Shown here one piece after another: positions 60,867 to 64,000 of a stretch of DNA of 64,000 nucleotides. The stretch covers positions 5,828,001 through 5,892,000 of the forward strand of contig CAWFHD010000003.1 in NCBI GenBank assembly GCA_963815475.1, in the 5' to 3' direction. The DNA comes from Sulfopaludibacter sp963815475 (GTDB lineage: Bacteria; Acidobacteriota; Terriglobia; Bryobacterales; Bryobacteraceae). Below the pieces are notes generated by a model that was not told where the DNA came from, did no database searches, and was given only the letters and a program-made list of their open reading frames with translations. Both the position numbers and the translations under genes were made by a program. How positions within the stretch are numbered: the stretch's first letter is position 1; each line of letters begins with the position of its first letter.

Positions 60867-63466
60867 ACGGGACTGGAGGGGTTTGTAGTGGGTTGGGCAG
60901 AGCCAGAGGACTCGGCCGTCGTCGTTGAGCCATTTGTGGAGGCCTCCGATTTTTTGTTTGGGCGAGCGGTCTGCGTCGAGCTTGGTTATTAGTTCGGTTA
61001 GGACGTTTCTTAGTTCGATGTCGACGCGCGCGGGTGAGTACTTCGGCCCGATCTCTTCCTGCAGCTTGCGATGATCGGCCGGGATGGGCGGCAGGTTTTC
61101 GGCAGCGACGCCGAACTTTTCCAGCCAATCGTAGCCACTGATTTTGCCACCGGCTTTCAGGTAAGGGGCAAGGGTGCGCATATGGCTGCTCACCCAATTC
61201 CAGTGCGGGCGTAAATTCTCCAGCCAATCCGCGTGCAGGTCAAAGTCGTAAACGCTGTGTTCGGCGGTGTGCCATTCTTCGTCCGCATCGCAGTAGAGTT
61301 CGAGCTGCCACTTCTCTCCCTTGCGTAAATACTCCAGCATGGTGTCCAGAGTTTGGACGCCGCGGCGGGGATGAAGTAGAAAGACATTGGGACAAGTGCT
61401 TTCGATTTGATTTCGGTCGCCGCGCTGCAGCGCTGTGAAACTGCGTCGCACCTCAGCGCGCCAAATCTCTTCGCTGCCTGCCTGCACAAGAAAGGGAGCA
61501 GCGGCGCCAGACCCGTTAAAAGAGCGAGAACCGATTGCGGCTCGGTGCTGGTGTCGCAATCCACGGTGGACTCTCCTCGGTCCTGCTTTCTTTCGAGGAG
61601 CCGCAACGAAAAGGAACTTGGACAATCCGGACTACAGCGGCATGGCACCGACTCCTTAACTTCGAGTCCAGGGTAACGCTGAATGGTATCTCCGAGGATA
61701 TCGCGCAAGATGGAATGGAGATATGGCGGGTAATGGGAACGAACGCGCACGTAAACTTTGCGGCCCAGTTCGTCGGCCTGGATCATGCCGAGGCTGGACT
61801 TCCCGCTTCGATCCGTATGCCTGAATAAGGCCAGGTTCCTCCACGGCTTGCGCCATGAGAAGCGGTGAGCGCGAGCGATTCCCCACGTGGGGATGCCGGG
61901 CGGCAGACGGCGGTAAAGATTCGGGAACTGAAGCAACAGAGTTAGCTCCGGCGAGTCCTTTGCGGCATCCCATTCGGCGAGCGGTTCGCCGGCATACGGC
62001 GGGAGCGCCTCCACGACGACCGCGACTTCGTCAGGCTGCTTGGTTTCGTAGCTGAGATCGAACGTGTCCATCAGCCTGAGCAGGTGCGTGCGAAGTTCCG
62101 CCGGGACCAGATTCTCAGGCCACAGCTCGTCCAGATGGGAGCGCAGCAGGATGCCGCGATTAGCGCGGACCTGGGAGCTTCGCGACACCAGGCCGACGAA
62201 TTCCGTTACCCACTCGCAATCGAGAAGAACGAAATCGGCCAGGTCGGGGCGGTCCAGATAGTAGAGGATTTCGCCGAGCTCATGCAGTTGCCCGGCGAGC
62301 GCTCGCTTGGGATCCGGATCGTCCACGCCATGTTTGACCATGAGCGCCCGGAACTCGGCTGGGCGCTGGTAGCGGCGCTCCTTCTTAATCGCGCGGACTT
62401 CGTCACGCACCGCCAGCCATTTCCGGTTCCAACGGCTGTTCATGGCGGTGGAGGCGGCCGCGAGCTTCAGTATGGCGCGGCGCAGAACGTCGAAGCCCTG
62501 CAAGGTTTCGAAGTCGACGTCGAAATGACCTTCGAAAGCCTCGCCGGAGAGCTTACGGATATCGGGCCAAGGGAGGTCTGGAGGCGTACGATCGGCGTGG
62601 GTGGCTACCAGGAGGAAGCGAGCGTTGGGCACGCGCATGCGGAGGAGTTCGAGCCAATAGTAGACATCGCGTTTGCCGGAGTCGGCGCCTTGGCGCGAAT
62701 TCCAGAGGATCAGGTAGAGCGCGCCTTCGGTGAGGAAAAACTGGTGGGTTGCGTGTTCGATCTGCTGGCCGGCGAAATCCCAGATGTTGAGATACATCTC
62801 CTTTCCGTCGGTGGGGTGCGGCACGGGAATTGGGATGATGTCGACGCCGACCGTTTCCTTGCGGTCGGGATCGCAGGGGTGGGGGTTGCCCAGGAGCGCT
62901 TCGCGGAGGGTGGTCTTGCCCGATCTGGGTTCGCCGAGCAAGACAACCTTCACCGCTCGGGGGGATATGAGTTCGGACGGTTTGGCGAGACTGCGGAGAT
63001 ACTCGAGTTCCGCCCATCGCCGGATTGCGGCTTGCCACTCAGCGGGTAGGGGGTTGCGGTCGAGAGAGAGATTCTCGAGGTTGGTGAGTTGAGCGAGCTC
63101 CTCCGGGATCGCCGTCAGTTGGTTGTCGCTGAGATCGAGGAGGCGGAGGTTGGTGAGTTGGGCGAGCGTCTCCGGGATTGCCGTCAGTTGGTTGCTGCTG
63201 AGATCGAGGCTCTGGAGATTTGTTAGTTGGGCGAGACCCTCCGGAATCTCCGTCAGGCGGTTGCCACTGAGATCGAGGTTTTGGAGATTGCTGAGGCGCC
63301 AGTACGTCGCCGGGATCCACGCCAAGTAGTTGCGAGCGAGATTGAGGGTCCTGAGATTGGAGAGTTCATTGAGTATCTCCGGGATCTCGGTCAACTGGCA
63401 TTCGCTGAGATCGAGCGAGCCGGTGTCTTGACGGAGTTCCCTCTCAATTCGCTGGTGTGCTGTCAT
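60840..63466 (-). CDS. Roco protein: LRR - Roc GTPase - COR, -1 frameshift needed
   Basis: From ATG 63466: LRRs at about residues 20-135 (repeat LxxLxxLDLSxNQLTAIPExLAQLTN), then Roc with P-loop GEPRSGKTTL (about 175), switch II-like DFAGQQ, and THAD for the NKxD site, then a COR region (about 320-640). At about residue 657 the frame ends in another reading; the homologous continuation (VQAGSEEIWR..., RNQIESTCPNVFLLHP) is in the -1 frame, reached by a slip at CCCTTTC (61490-61496). The total would be about 875 residues. The tail ends in SEPRP from a dispersed repeat. Roco GTPases act as dimeric switches; partners are unknown. Confidence 0.87.
61490..61496 (-). other. Slippery heptamer in the Roco gene
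   Basis: On the minus strand the sequence C CCT TTC fits X XXY YYZ in the zero frame; a -1 slip reads CCC TTT and continues into the frame that completes the COR domain. Whether real recoding or a one-base deletion caused the shift cannot be told from this sequence. Confidence 0.5.
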
Positions 63467-63470
63467 AAAC

Positions 63471-63501
63471 TTGGCAGGCCAAAGGGCCTGCCCTACCAAG
63501 C
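63471..63501 (-). repeat. Dispersed palindromic repeat, family A, copy 4 (half)
   Basis: Reverse complement of the first hairpin of the family: GGTAGGGCAGGCCCTTTGG with CCTGCC. The second hairpin/T-run half is missing. It lies between the aldolase end and the Roco start. Confidence 0.7.
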
Positions 63502-63504
63502 TAC

Positions 63505-64000
63505 CTAGAGCAGGGCCGAGGGGCGGCGGCCCCAGGTTTTGGTTTTGTCCTTGGTTATGGCTTCCATATCCTTCACGTAGGCTCCGGCTTGGGTCAGGAC
63601 GTGGTGGAGGTCGTTTCCGATGGAGATGAAGGTGAAGTCTTTTTGCAGAAACTCCGCTACCCTTGCGGTTCCGAAGAGGAAGAGGCCCAGGATTACGTTG
63701 TTTCGTTTGGCGGCGGCGATGAGTTTGTCGGTGGCGGCCTGCAGTTCGGGGGATGTGTACATGTGGGGGAACTCGTATTTTTCGTAGAGTCCCATCGACA
63801 TGCAGAGGTCGTTCTGGCCCAGGAAGAGGATATCTACGCCCGGGACGGCGGCGATCTCGTCGATGTTGTCGATGCAGGAGGCGGTTTCCACCTGCAGCGC
63901 CACGATCACGTTTTTATTGGCGGCTCCGGCGTAGCCGAGGAGGCCGGCTTTGTTCATGCTGCGCTGGGGGAAGTAGACGGAGCGCGTTCCGGCGGTGGGA
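63505..64000 (-). CDS. HpcH/HpaI aldolase-family protein (partial, 5' end outside window)
   Basis: The frame is open to the window edge; the visible 164 codons hold the C-terminal half of the HpcH/HpaI TIM-barrel: GTRSVYFPQRS, the metal-site Glu region NVIVALQVETASCIDNIDEIAAVPGVDILFLGQNDL, and a C-terminal helical part. Such class II aldolases cleave 2-keto-3-deoxy acids to pyruvate or a related keto acid plus an aldehyde. It is followed on the same strand by the Roco gene after a repeat. The start is beyond the window. Confidence 0.88.
   Translation of the reverse strand, partial: PTAGTRSVYFPQRSMNKAGLLGYAGAANKNVIVALQVETASCIDNIDEIAAVPGVDILFLGQNDLCMSMGLYEKYEFPHMYTSPELQAATDKLIAAAKRNNVILGLFLFGTARVAEFLQKDFTFISIGNDLHHVLTQAGAYVKDMEAITKDKTKTWGRRPSALL

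Overview
The window looks like a chromosomal segment of an Acidobacteriota soil bacterium, most like the Solibacter/Bryobacter group. The evidence is high GC, three very large MacB/FtsX-type ADOP permeases (two with a translationally linked PadR repressor), a TIGR03437-like C-terminal domain, a TIGR03436-like VWA protein coupled to an Oar-like TonB receptor, and many secreted hydrolases with glycine-rich inserts. No rRNA, tRNA, CRISPR array, insertion sequence or phage module was found.

Layout: 1-3290 is a MoxR/DUF58/BatA-like operon read leftwards. 3356-5335 holds a membrane protein and a TrpB2-type tryptophan synthase beta. 5382-9600 has two secreted proteins and an ADOP permease. 9634-9924 is a small Rdx/SelW-like gene with an in-frame TGA exactly where the second redox residue belongs, a probable selenoprotein. 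9938-12238 is a kinase/methyltransferase/DUF1801 operon, divergent from a MerB-like gene. 13069-19179 holds a toroid protein, a GH2 exo-glucosaminidase-like enzyme and a frameshifted beta-propeller-like secreted protein. 19314-22277 is ADOP-PadR, followed by proS and a lutABC lactate-oxidation operon. 26810-36137 carries a PIG-L deacetylase, an amidohydrolase, ArsR/SRPBCC, an M28 peptidase, a TSUP transporter and an alpha/beta hydrolase.

36275-41488 is the accessory patch: a predicted effector (VIQR motif, F-box-like segment, PD-(D/E)XK-like core), a YefM/YoeB toxin-antitoxin pair with a TGTACA palindrome operator, and an orphan P-loop ATPase carrying an in-frame dispersed palindromic repeat. 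41513-47238 is the TonB receptor/VWA pair.

47396-52970 is the most interesting multi-gene locus: MBOAT acyltransferase, two SGNH hydrolases, a dedicated acyl carrier protein, a KAS III homologue with the nucleophile Cys replaced by Ser, and a receiver-less winged-helix protein. It resembles the logic of DltB/DltC/DltD with a different loading enzyme, suggesting carrier-dependent O-acylation of an envelope polymer. 53072-64000 holds a Cys-motif small protein, the second PadR-ADOP pair, a chemoreceptor, an outer-membrane porin, a Sel1-repeat protein, an LRR-Roc-COR (Roco) GTPase split by a -1 frameshift on a perfect slippery heptamer, and the end of an HpaI-family aldolase.

Three dispersed repeat families are visible. 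One supplies the last residues and the stop codon to two unrelated proteins. Three genes need frameshifts to be read in full; sequencing error, decay and recoding cannot be told apart from this sequence alone.
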